Origin: Bacteroidota bacterium | GTDB taxonomy: Bacteria; Bacteroidota; Bacteroidia; Chitinophagales; LD1 | Direction: 5' to 3' | DNA: 42,701 nucleotides | Assembly (NCBI GenBank): GCA_016715625.1 | Contig: JADJZU010000038.1 | Coordinates: 1 to 42,701 of the forward strand | Shown: positions 1 to 7,472 of the stretch, in pieces | Position numbering within the stretch: position 1 is the stretch's first letter | How the letters are laid out: each line of letters begins with the position of its first letter | The notes under the pieces: model-generated | Seen by the model: the letters and a program-made list of their open reading frames with translations, nothing else | The model's database searches: none | What the model was told of the DNA's origin: nothing | Made by a program: the position numbers and the translations under genes

Positions 1-70
1 TCGGCTAAAGCCGATGGCGGGGGCAGGATAAGCGGAATATTATCTGTTGATGGGCGGCTAAAGCCGTCTG
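1..70. repeat. REP-like hairpin repeats, copy 1 of an approximately 55-bp interspersed element
   Basis: Two perfect palindromes CGGCTAAAGCCG occur at 2-13 and 55-66. Between them is a conserved segment starting GGCGGGGGCAGGATAAGCGG at 16-35, followed by an inverted pair GATAA/TTATC. The same segment plus palindrome recurs at 40881-40936 with only a few changes. Dispersed hairpins of this kind resemble REP elements moved by RAYT-type transposases; no transposase is visible in the window, so that origin is inference. Confidence 0.75.
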
Positions 71-107
71 TGCTGCTTTTTCAACACATTTTTCAGTTAC
101 GGCATTC

Positions 108-248
108 GGGGAATCATTCCCCGGCTTCGGGGCGTGTGTCCCAGTATGCGGGGCGTGGCAATCGGGATGCGCGGAGGCGCTCCGCTTATTCGGGGCGTGG
201 CTCCCCGGCTCGGGGGCCAATGTCCCCGCGTTCGGGGAATCATTCCCC
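108..248. repeat. Seven-unit, 21-bp-periodic palindromic array
   Basis: Units begin at 108, 129, 150, 171, 192, 213 and 234, exactly 21 bp apart. Most have a 15-bp core of the form GGGG-N7-CCCC and a 6-bp linker; the first and last cores are the identical palindrome GGGGAATCATTCCCC. The unit at 171 keeps the symmetry with different bases (GCGGAGGCGCTCCGC), so pairing is conserved rather than sequence. The unit at 150 is the least symmetric. Twenty-one bp is two helical turns, so cores would lie on one DNA face. Open frames on both strands follow from the period being divisible by three. The array ends 60 bp before a small truncated ORF. Confidence 0.85.
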
Positions 249-308
249 AAGGGCGTTTTTGCTTGTTTTTTATCAAATCCTCATTTTTTAACCAAAAAAC
301 CAATTTTT

Positions 309-404
309 ATGGCAAGAGTTATTATTCCTGAGAATGTTGATCAATTCATCACACTGGCAAGCAACAAACAGGAAAAGCGTAAGGTCTTTTTGATGCTAGG
401 CTGA
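309..404 (+). pseudogene. Truncated N-terminus of a small Bacteroidota protein family (MARVIIPE-type)
   Basis: ATG at 309 opens a 31-codon frame starting MARVIIPENVDQFITLASNK and ending at TGA 402-404. From memory, proteins of about 200 residues starting MARVIIPENVD are common in Bacteroidota, often in several copies and of unknown function; I cannot run a search to confirm this. The frame ends exactly inside a GGCTGAAGCC palindrome (399-408), and nothing downstream up to 555 continues the family in any frame I could see. I therefore read it as a gene cut by, or replaced after, insertion of a REP-like element. A genuine 31-residue peptide is the alternative. Confidence 0.45.
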
Positions 405-410
405 AGCCCT
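398..410. repeat. REP-like palindrome (GGCTGAAGCC)
   Basis: The short hairpin AGGCTGAAGCCCT has a TGAA loop. It belongs to the same GGCTRAAGCC family as the copies at 2-13, 55-66, 40007-40020 and 40921-40932, and it marks the point where the truncated ORF at 309 stops. Confidence 0.5.
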
Positions 411-555
411 GTGCAGGTACGGATGGTTTATGAATTGTTTGGATGCGGGGCGGATGGGGCGTAAGCAGGTCGCTATGCAGTAGCCGGGTTTGCCGCCCTC
501 AATTTTTCCATCGCATTTGCCCTGTTTATATACATTCGAACCTAAATACCACCGC

Positions 556-1626
556 ATGAAACAGCTCCTTCTTTTTATTGGCATTTTATTGATTGCAGCC
601 GTGATGTATGTAGGCGGCATGTTGCTGCTGGGGGTGGTTACCAAATTTAAACCCGCAGCCGTAGAAAAAGTGGATACCCAAAATCCGCAGGCGGCTACGG
701 CAGCCAAGGCCCTGCCCAGCGATTCCACCTTTAGCTTCCTGATATGGAACATTGGCTATGGCGGACTGGGCAAAGACGTTGACTTTTTTTACGATGGAGG
801 CAAAACCGTCACCTCGCCTCAGGCACTAGTGGCCGGCTACAATGAGGGCATCCTTAAAAACTGCGCGGGCAACTATCGCGATATTGATTTTGTGATGCTG
901 CAGGAGGTGGACCGCAGCAGCAAGCGCAGCTACAAAATAGACCAGGCCGCCAACATAGCGGCTGCGCTGCCGGCCCATTATTCCACCTTTACGCCCAACT
1001 ACGATGTGGTGTATCTCCCCTTTCCCTTCACCGACCCTATCGGCAAGGTGTATGGAGGTTTGCAAACCTTATCGCGCTATAAACCCGAATCCAGCGAGCG
1101 CGTGGCCCTGCCGGGCATTTCCGATTTTCCCAAAAAGATTTTTTATCTGGAGCGTTGCCTCCTGGTGCAGCGCTATAAGTTGCCGGTGGGCAAAGACCTC
1201 ATCGTCATCAACACCCACTTTGAAGCCTATGACGATGGCTCGGTCAAAAAACAGCAAATGGCCCTGGCCAAAGAGCTGATGGAGGCCGAGTATGCCAAAG
1301 GAAACTATGTGGTAATAGGGGGCGATTGGAACATTGCTCCTCCGGGCTTTGATGTGCACACCTTTGAAAAAGAAACCGAAGACGACCCGCTCTACCTCAT
1401 GAACAACGACCCCAATTACATGAGCACCTGGAGCTATGCCTACGACCCCACGGTGGCCACCAACCGCAAAAACAAAACGGCTTTTGATGCCGCTAAAACC
1501 TTTACCACCGTGATTGATTACTATTTGGTGTCGCCCAATCTGAGCATAGAAGAAGTAAAAGGACAAGACATGGGCTTTGCTTACAGCGACCACCAGCCGG
1601 TGCGCTTAAAAGTAAAACTGAAGTAA
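556..1626 (+). CDS. Membrane-anchored endonuclease/exonuclease/phosphatase (EEP) family protein
   Basis: 356 residues. The ATG at 556 is preferred over an upstream in-frame start at 490 because it is followed directly by a membrane segment (about residues 3-28), which suggests an inner-membrane anchor or uncleaved signal. The EEP fold motifs appear in order: Asn65 in IWNIGYGG, Glu117 in LQEVD, NTHFEAYD, Asp257/Asn259 in GGDWNI, and Asp345-His346 in YSDHQPV. These are the metal-binding and catalytic residues of Mg2+/Mn2+-dependent phosphodiesterases such as DNase I, exonuclease III and sphingomyelinases. The substrate cannot be told from the sequence; an extracytoplasmic DNA or phospholipid/phosphoester substrate is likely given the anchor. 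It converges on birA with only 2 bp between the stop codons. Confidence 0.88.
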   Translation: MKQLLLFIGILLIAAVMYVGGMLLLGVVTKFKPAAVEKVDTQNPQAATAAKALPSDSTFSFLIWNIGYGGLGKDVDFFYDGGKTVTSPQALVAGYNEGILKNCAGNYRDIDFVMLQEVDRSSKRSYKIDQAANIAAALPAHYSTFTPNYDVVYLPFPFTDPIGKVYGGLQTLSRYKPESSERVALPGISDFPKKIFYLERCLLVQRYKLPVGKDLIVINTHFEAYDDGSVKKQQMALAKELMEAEYAKGNYVVIGGDWNIAPPGFDVHTFEKETEDDPLYLMNNDPNYMSTWSYAYDPTVATNRKNKTAFDAAKTFTTVIDYYLVSPNLSIEEVKGQDMGFAYSDHQPVRLKVKLK

Positions 1627-1628
1627 AC

Positions 1629-2375
1629 CTACAGCACGTATTCCACTTCCTTAAACATAAAGCGGTGTTCCTTTCCTCCGCTTTCCACCAGCAGCTTACC
1701 GTCTTTGGCCACGCCCGTAATTTCGCCTTTGAAGCGCTTGTCTTTGTGAATAAACTCGCTCGTTTGCTGATAGCGATACAGCGCTACGGTGTAGGCCTTG
1801 TCTAAGAAGTTGTAATGCCCCTGCCGCAGCTGCAGGTAATATTTTTCGAGATAATTATGGAGCAGGGGCTGCAGTTCCTCCAGCGAATGGTGTTGCTGCG
1901 TAATTTGAACAAACGATACAGGATTGGGCAGCGCAGGGCTAAACGATTCCTGATTTATGTTGATGCCGATACCCGCTATAGAGGAACTGAGCGAACTGCC
2001 GCTGATGCTGTTCTCTATTAAAATGCCCGCCAGCTTTTTATTGCCATAATAAATGTCGTTGGGCCACTTAATGCGCACTTCTTCTTTCAGCACTTCTTCA
2101 CAAAAATCCTTAACGCCCAGGCTGATGGCCATGTTTAAAAAAAACTGTTTGTCGGCCGCTAAAAACACCGGATACAGAATAAGGCTGATGGTCAGGTTTT
2201 TTCCGGGCGCTGCCTCCCAGCCATTGCCCATTTGCCCTCTGCCGCTTCTTTGTTCCGTGGCTGAAATCACCGTTCCCTCAGTCGGTTTTTGGCTGCTCAA
2301 CAATTCCCTGGCATAGTTGTTTGTAGAGTCGGTGGAATCAAGTTGTATGTGATGGGTGCCGATGAAAAGGGCCAT
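1629..2375 (-). CDS. birA: Biotin--[acetyl-CoA-carboxylase] ligase
   Basis: 248 residues from the ATG at 2375; another in-frame ATG lies at 2405, but MALFIGTHHIQLDSTDSTNN matches the usual beginning of group I ligases. The enzyme makes biotinyl-5'-AMP and transfers biotin to the lysine of biotin carboxyl carrier protein. Visible motifs are DSTDSTNNYA near residue 14, the adenylate-binding SGRGQMGNGW (44-53; the usual GRGRRGR loop is degenerate), KWPNDI (103-108) and KLAGILIEN. There is no N-terminal winged helix, so it should not act as a biotin-operon repressor. It is divergent from rsfS, a neighbourhood common in Bacteroidota. Confidence 0.93.
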   Translation of the reverse strand: MALFIGTHHIQLDSTDSTNNYARELLSSQKPTEGTVISATEQRSGRGQMGNGWEAAPGKNLTISLILYPVFLAADKQFFLNMAISLGVKDFCEEVLKEEVRIKWPNDIYYGNKKLAGILIENSISGSSLSSSIAGIGININQESFSPALPNPVSFVQITQQHHSLEELQPLLHNYLEKYYLQLRQGHYNFLDKAYTVALYRYQQTSEFIHKDKRFKGEITGVAKDGKLLVESGGKEHRFMFKEVEYVL

Positions 2376-2418
2376 TGGGATTGTTTTTTTAGAGCGCAGC
2401 GGCAAAGAAACGCGAAAC

Positions 2419-2448
2419 TTTCTTCTCTACAGAAACTAATTACTTTTG
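2419..2448 (+). promoter_or_regulatory. Promoter of rsfS (Bacteroidota -33/-7 type)
   Basis: TACTTTTG at 2441-2448 matches the -7 consensus TAnnTTTG exactly, and TTTC at 2419-2422 lies 18 bp upstream in the -33 position. It fits a start codon at 2490 and argues against any start upstream of about 2455. Confidence 0.55.
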
Positions 2449-2489
2449 ATTTGACACACACACGTATTTTATCAACAAAAACGGAACGT

Positions 2490-2852
2490 TTGGCGAAAAA
2501 GAAATCTAGTAAAGTGAGTTTGAAGAAGGTGGTGATTGATGCTATCCTCGACAAGAAAGGCAACGATGTAGTCAGCCTTGACCTACGGAAAATAAAAGAT
2601 ACCCCCTCCGAGTTTTTAATTATCACTCATGGCGATTCCAACACCCATGTAAAAGCCATTTGCGATAATGTGATAGAGGAAACCCGCAACGCAGGCTTTC
2701 CGGTGTATCACAGCGAAGGCCAGAAAAACGGAGAGTGGATTATTGTAGATTATGTGGATGTAACGGTTCACATTTTCTATCGCGATAAGCGCGACTTTTA
2801 TGCCCTCGAAGAATTGTGGAACGATGCAAAAGCGACTAAGCACCAGGAGTAG
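2490..2852 (+). CDS. rsfS: Ribosomal silencing factor RsfS
   Basis: 120 residues from a TTG codon at 2490 (read as MAKKKSSKVSLKK). The frame is open upstream, but the promoter at 2419-2448 rules out the far upstream ATG codons, and the family begins just before the helix VVIDAILDKKG. RsfS binds ribosomal protein uL14 on the 50S subunit and blocks subunit joining under nutrient limitation. Recognisable motifs are LDLRKIKDTPSEFLIITHGDS near the N-terminus, the conserved GEWIIVDYVDVTVHIF and the tail YALEELWNDA. It sits upstream of ftsH on the same strand with a 61-bp gap, so co-transcription is possible. Confidence 0.9.
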   Translation: MAKKKSSKVSLKKVVIDAILDKKGNDVVSLDLRKIKDTPSEFLIITHGDSNTHVKAICDNVIEETRNAGFPVYHSEGQKNGEWIIVDYVDVTVHIFYRDKRDFYALEELWNDAKATKHQE

Positions 2853-2913
2853 TTTACAATATAAAAACAACAGGCCCGTCTAAAGAGAACATTGAAAAAA
2901 AAGAGCATTGATT

Positions 2914-4983
2914 ATGGATACGCAGAACAACAAAGAACAGAAACCCAATAAAAAATTTCAGCATGATAATTTTCCGTTTGGTGACGGAGGCAAACGCAAA
3001 GAGGACGAACCTAAGTTTAACTACTTCTGGGTGTATGCCATCATCTTTGCGTTTATCGTTATCAGCGTCAACCTTTCGTTTTTTCAGGAGAACGTAAAAG
3101 AGAGCAACTTCACCGAACTGCGCGAAATGCTCACCGAGGGCGATGTGGACCACATATCGGTGGTCAACGAAAAAGTGGCCGAGGTGTATGTAAAAGAAAG
3201 TGTGCTTACCAAAGCGCGCTACACTTCCAAGAAGGTGGACAAAAACCGATTCGGCTCACCCAACAAAGGGCCGCACTTTTTCTTCACGGTTTCTTCGGGC
3301 GATAAGTTTACCGACCAGGTGAATGAATTTTATAAGGCCAATCCTACACTGGCTCCGGTGAACATCAAGTTTGAAACCCGCACCGATTGGGTGCGCGATA
3401 CCATTCCATGGTTGCTGCCCATTATTCTGCTTATCGGGTTCTGGATTTTTATGCTGCGCAGAGCCGGTGGTGGCATTGGCGGTGCCGGGGGCAACATTTT
3501 TAATATCGGAAAGTCAAAAGCGATTCTGTTTGATAAAGACGAAAAAATAAACATCACGTTTGATGATGTGGCCGGTTTAGATGAAGCAAAAGTGGAGGTG
3601 CAGGAAATTGTATCGTTCCTCAAAAACCCTAAGAAGTATACTAACCTCGGAGGTAAAATCCCTAAAGGGGCTTTGCTGATTGGCCCTCCGGGCACCGGCA
3701 AAACGCTCATTGCAAAAGCCATGGCCGGTGAGGCGAAAGTGCCGTTTTTCTCGATCTCCGGCTCCGATTTTGTGGAGATGTTTGTGGGAGTGGGTGCCAG
3801 CCGTGTGCGCGATTTATTCCGTCAGGCGCGGGAGAAAGCCCCTTGTATCATCTTCATTGATGAGATAGATGCCATTGGTCGTGCTCGTGGCAAAACGCTG
3901 GTGCAGGGCAACGATGAACGCGAGAACACCCTCAATCAGTTGCTGGTAGAAATGGATGGCTTTAGCTCCGAGAAAGGCGTAATAATGGTAGCTGCTACCA
4001 ACCGCCCCGATGTATTGGATACGGCTCTGTTGCGTCCGGGTCGTTTTGACCGTCAGATATCTATCGACAAGCCCGATATGAAAGGGCGCGAACAGATTTT
4101 TAAAGTGCACCTTAAGTCTATCAAGATTGGTGCTGCTGTCAACGCTGAAAAACTCGCCTCGCTCACGCCCGGTTTTGTGGGTGCAGACATCGCCAATATT
4201 TGCAACGAAGCGGCATTGATAGCCGCCCGCCAGGATAAAGCGGAGGTGGATATGCAGGACTTTAATGATGCAATTGACCGCAGCATTGGTGGTTTAGAAA
4301 AAAAGAACAAACTCATTTCACCGGAAGAGAAAAAAGTAATTGCATACCACGAAGCCGGACATGCCATTGCCGGTTGGTTTTTAGAATATGCGCATCCATT
4401 ACTCAAAGTTTCCATTATCCCTCGTGGGGTGGCTGCCTTGGGTTATGCCCAGTATTTGCCCAAAGAGAAATATCTGGAAACATCTCCCGAAATGCTGGAT
4501 AGAATGTGTATGACATTAGCCGGACGTGCAGCCGAGCGCATTGTGTTTGATGAAATATCAACCGGTGCACAAAACGACTTAGATCATGTAACCCGTATTG
4601 CCTACGCAATGGTCACGGTGTTTGGTATGAACGAAAAGGTAGGCAATGTATCGTTCTACGATATGATGAACCAGAACAATTTCACTAAACCATATAGTGA
4701 AGAAACCGGAACCATCATTGATGAAGAAGCACGAAAAATTATTGAAGGACAGTATAGCCGCGCTAAACAATTGCTCACTGATAAACGCAAAGAGCTGGAT
4801 GCCTTAGCTAAGTTGCTCCTGGAGAAAGAAGTGTTGTTCAAGAGTGATTTGGAAGAGTTGATTGGCAAAAGACCTTTTGAAAAACAGGAGCCGGTGAATC
4901 CGGCAAATGCTAACAACGAAGGCCAGTTCACCGTGTCTACAAACACAGACGTGACTAGTACGACTGTTGAGAATAACCAGTAA
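2914..4983 (+). CDS. ftsH: ATP-dependent zinc metalloprotease FtsH
   Basis: 689 residues from the ATG at 2914. FtsH is a hexameric inner-membrane AAA+ protease that removes misassembled membrane proteins and short-lived regulators. Order: a Lys-rich cytoplasmic start, membrane segment 1 (about residues 35-56), a periplasmic domain, membrane segment 2 (WLLPIILLIGFWIFM), then the AAA domain with Walker A GPPGTGKT (257-264), Walker B IIFIDEID and the second region of homology with the arginine-finger motif RPGRFDRQ. The M41 protease domain carries the zinc site HEAGH (479-483). The C-terminal 40 residues are low-complexity (Asn/Thr/Glu-rich), as usual. A LUD-domain gene follows after 75 bp, a linkage often seen in this phylum. 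Confidence 0.98.
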   Translation: MDTQNNKEQKPNKKFQHDNFPFGDGGKRKEDEPKFNYFWVYAIIFAFIVISVNLSFFQENVKESNFTELREMLTEGDVDHISVVNEKVAEVYVKESVLTKARYTSKKVDKNRFGSPNKGPHFFFTVSSGDKFTDQVNEFYKANPTLAPVNIKFETRTDWVRDTIPWLLPIILLIGFWIFMLRRAGGGIGGAGGNIFNIGKSKAILFDKDEKINITFDDVAGLDEAKVEVQEIVSFLKNPKKYTNLGGKIPKGALLIGPPGTGKTLIAKAMAGEAKVPFFSISGSDFVEMFVGVGASRVRDLFRQAREKAPCIIFIDEIDAIGRARGKTLVQGNDERENTLNQLLVEMDGFSSEKGVIMVAATNRPDVLDTALLRPGRFDRQISIDKPDMKGREQIFKVHLKSIKIGAAVNAEKLASLTPGFVGADIANICNEAALIAARQDKAEVDMQDFNDAIDRSIGGLEKKNKLISPEEKKVIAYHEAGHAIAGWFLEYAHPLLKVSIIPRGVAALGYAQYLPKEKYLETSPEMLDRMCMTLAGRAAERIVFDEISTGAQNDLDHVTRIAYAMVTVFGMNEKVGNVSFYDMMNQNNFTKPYSEETGTIIDEEARKIIEGQYSRAKQLLTDKRKELDALAKLLLEKEVLFKSDLEELIGKRPFEKQEPVNPANANNEGQFTVSTNTDVTSTTVENNQ

Positions 4984-5058
4984 CAAAACTTCATTTACCT
5001 CGCGCTGAACATACCTTTGAGGCTCAGTATATAACATTACTGGCGAAACCAAAAGCGT

Positions 5059-5862
5059 ATGTTTACAGAAGATAACTCCACCGGATTTTTTTCAAAGTTT
5101 AAAACCATTTTCTCCACCCAGGAGAAAAATGAAACCACCGAGGTGATGGATAGCGGTGTAACTGCGGAAGAAACCAATTCAGATGAGGCTACTGTGAAGC
5201 CAACCGATGCTCCCGTTTATTCCAATTCCGGATTCAACATGAACGAAAGCGTAACCGAGAAAGAAATTTCGTTGCGCACTGTAGAAGTTTCGGCTCCTCC
5301 GGTGACCATGCCTACCGAAAAAGATCTGGACATTCGTTTTGCCACCAAATTTCTGGAAGCAGGCGGCAAGTTTATTTACTGCGAAACCATACGGGATGCT
5401 GTAGAAAATATTGCCATGCTGAAAGCAGAACACAAATGGAGCCATGTGTTTGCCTGGGAAAATGAAATCAAAGATGCCTTCTGCAGCCACAATTTTCAGC
5501 GGGGTGCCATTGGTTTCACAATCGAAAATTCCGATGCCGCTATTTCGCTCTGCGAAAGTTTAATTGCCGATGAAGGCACTATCCTGCTGAATCCTAAACA
5601 GGCATCGCGCAGACGCTTACCCTGCTTTCCTAAAACGCATATTTTAATTACGGATGTGGCGCATTTGATTGGCTCGGAAAGCGAAGGGCTTGAAAAGTTT
5701 TACCAGAAAAATAAAGGGGAACTGCCGGCCATTATCAAAATGGGCTTTTGCAACAATGGTCATTTTTACGATAAGGCTCGCCTCATTCTCAATGCTGAAG
5801 GCACCGAAGACATTTATGTGTTTTTGGTAGACGAGCTGATACCGGTAAGTCTGCGTCCCTGA
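5059..5862 (+). CDS. LUD-domain protein (LutC/YkgG-like)
   Basis: 267 residues. The N-terminal third (to about residue 90) is acidic and Thr/Glu-rich and looks disordered; the rest matches the LUD fold seen in LutC/YkgG, with FATKFLEAGGKFIYCET, GFTIENSDAAISLCESL, GTILLNPKQASRRRLPCFP and the closing FLVDELIPVSLRP. LutC-type proteins belong to lactate-oxidation complexes in other bacteria, but no lutA or lutB partner is nearby, and this lone form linked to ftsH is of unknown function. The nucleotide-like TGT motif of canonical LutC appears as EGT here. Family placement is fairly sure; a role in lactate use is doubtful. Confidence 0.8.
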   Translation: MFTEDNSTGFFSKFKTIFSTQEKNETTEVMDSGVTAEETNSDEATVKPTDAPVYSNSGFNMNESVTEKEISLRTVEVSAPPVTMPTEKDLDIRFATKFLEAGGKFIYCETIRDAVENIAMLKAEHKWSHVFAWENEIKDAFCSHNFQRGAIGFTIENSDAAISLCESLIADEGTILLNPKQASRRRLPCFPKTHILITDVAHLIGSESEGLEKFYQKNKGELPAIIKMGFCNNGHFYDKARLILNAEGTEDIYVFLVDELIPVSLRP

Positions 5863-5892
5863 TTCTTTGCCTCAATAATTTACATTTACCCG

Positions 5893-6660
5893 ATGCATCT
5901 GTCGGGCAAAATCTACTTCGCTTCTGATCTTCATTTGGGAACTCCGGATGAAGCTACCAGTGCCATTCGCGAAAAGTTATTTGTTCGCTGGCTCGAGGAA
6001 ATCAAAAAAGATGCAGCAGCCATCTATATCATTGGCGACATATTCGATTTCTGGCATGAGTATGACACAGTCATCCCCAAAGGCTTTGTTCGCCTGCAGG
6101 GTAAGTTGGCCGAGTTAACCGATGCCGGAATTCCGGTTCATGTGTTTACCGGAAATCATGATTTGTGGATGTTTGGTTATCTGCAAAAAGAGTTGGGGGT
6201 GCAGCTTCATTATGCGCCTATTCAGCAAGAGTTTGCAGGCAAAAAATTTTACATAGGGCATGGTGATGGCTTGGGCCCCGGAGACCATGGCTACAAGTTT
6301 ATCAAACGTGTTTTTTCAAATCCGGTGTGTCAGTTTTTGTTTAAGTGGCTGCATCCGGATATAGGCGTTCGGTTAGCTTTATATTTCTCGCGCAAAAGCC
6401 GCTATGCTGCGGGCAGTAATGAAAAAATGCTGGAAGAGTTTAAAGGAGAGGAGCAGGAATGGCTGGTGCAGTTTTCAAAATCGGAGTTAAGAAAAACGCA
6501 TTACGATTATTTTGTATTTGGTCATCGGCATCTGCCGCTGGATATTGCCTTGAGCGGTGAGTCGCGCTACATCAACACCGGTGACTGGCTCGACTATAAC
6601 AGCTATGCTGTATTTGATGGCACACATCTTGAATTGAAATATTACAAACCGGCAAATTGA
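5893..6660 (+). CDS. lpxH: UDP-2,3-diacylglucosamine diphosphatase-like metallophosphoesterase (LpxH type)
   Basis: 255 residues. Calcineurin-like phosphoesterase motifs are complete: ASDLHLG (Asp12, His14), GDIFDFW (Asp49), GNHD (88-90), GHGDGLGPGD and GHRHLP. In Bacteroidota, proteins of this length and motif set serve as LpxH, hydrolysing UDP-2,3-diacylglucosamine to lipid X on the cytoplasmic side during lipid A synthesis. The Arg/Trp-rich middle (FDFWHEY, KGFVRLQGKLAEL) fits the LpxH branch. The next gene starts 4 bp inside its end (TTG within ATTGA), or 44 bp downstream if the later ATG is used. Confidence 0.85.
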   Translation: MHLSGKIYFASDLHLGTPDEATSAIREKLFVRWLEEIKKDAAAIYIIGDIFDFWHEYDTVIPKGFVRLQGKLAELTDAGIPVHVFTGNHDLWMFGYLQKELGVQLHYAPIQQEFAGKKFYIGHGDGLGPGDHGYKFIKRVFSNPVCQFLFKWLHPDIGVRLALYFSRKSRYAAGSNEKMLEEFKGEEQEWLVQFSKSELRKTHYDYFVFGHRHLPLDIALSGESRYINTGDWLDYNSYAVFDGTHLELKYYKPAN

Positions 6661-7472
6661 AACCAATAAGCGCCTCTCTATTTTCATTTCATCGCACTGC
6701 GGTTATGGGTGTCGTGTTGTTCGCTATTGGTCTTGTATTTTGCTCTTTTTCCTTTATCGTTTCGGTGCCGGAGAAAGCGGATTTAATAGCCGTTGATAAT
6801 TTCAGCAACTTCTACCTCGTAGCCGACAAAAAAATTCAGAAGTATAATCCGGATGGAAAATATCTGTTCCCCTACGAAGAGTTTCGCTACGGAAAGATTG
6901 GCGCAGTGGATGTATCCAACCCCATGAAGATTCTTGTTTTTTATCCTGATTTTTCCACCGTGGTTACGCTCGATAAATTTCTGTCGCCCTTGACCACCTA
7001 CAACTTTTTTACCATGGGTTACCAGAACATTACAGCGGTGGCCTCCTCCATCGATGGACGGGTCTGGTTTTACGACAATGTAGATTTCAAACTCAAAAAG
7101 ATAGACGAATCTGGAAAGGTTTTTCGCGAAAGCCAACCGGTTAATGTGTTATTGGAAGAAGCCCTGAACCCCAATTTTATTTTGGAGCGCGACACCAAAG
7201 TGTATGTCAATGACCCGGAGATTGGGGTCTTGGTTTTTGATATGTATGGCAGCTATTCCAAAACAATTCCTTTAAAGGGGTTGAAGAAATTTCAGGTGCT
7301 GCAGGACCAGATTGTTTTTTTTGATGACGCACACTTGAAGTCTTACAACACGTTTACGCTGGAAACAAAGTCGCTGACTTTGCCCGATACAAGCGATGTA
7401 AAACTGGCTGTGATAGAAAAAGACCGACTGGGAATTTTGAAAACGGATAAAGCAGATTTTTACCGCTACTAA
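6657..7472 (+). CDS. Exported or membrane-anchored protein of unknown function, beta-propeller-like
   Basis: 271 residues from a TTG at 6657 that overlaps the lpxH stop; an ATG at 6705 would give 255 residues. I prefer the TTG because it supplies the Lys/His/Arg-bearing n-region ahead of the hydrophobic stretch VVLFAIGLVFCSFSFIV, but the ATG is possible. The remainder is beta-rich, with repeating short blades (FYLVADKKIQKYNPDGKYLF, GRVWFYDNVDFKLKKIDESG, TKVYVNDPEIGVLVFDMYG), which suggests a small propeller-like fold. I do not recognise a named family. Its stop overlaps the next start (TAATG), so it belongs to one transcription unit with lpxH and the SDR gene. Confidence 0.75.
   Translation: MKPISASLFSFHRTAVMGVVLFAIGLVFCSFSFIVSVPEKADLIAVDNFSNFYLVADKKIQKYNPDGKYLFPYEEFRYGKIGAVDVSNPMKILVFYPDFSTVVTLDKFLSPLTTYNFFTMGYQNITAVASSIDGRVWFYDNVDFKLKKIDESGKVFRESQPVNVLLEEALNPNFILERDTKVYVNDPEIGVLVFDMYGSYSKTIPLKGLKKFQVLQDQIVFFDDAHLKSYNTFTLETKSLTLPDTSDVKLAVIEKDRLGILKTDKADFYRY

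Noticed and set aside
108..248. CRISPR array
   Set aside because: Period is 21 bp with palindromic cores and no unique spacers of about 30 bp; no cas genes in the window.
5..331. Open frames through the left array on both strands (heptad-repeat peptides)
   Set aside because: A 21-bp period keeps all frames open by chance; they have no start context and conflict with each other.
1629..2375. BirA as biotin-operon repressor
   Set aside because: No N-terminal winged helix; the protein begins directly with the ligase domain.
5059..5862. Lactate-utilisation operon
   Set aside because: No LutA/LutB-type genes next to the LUD gene.
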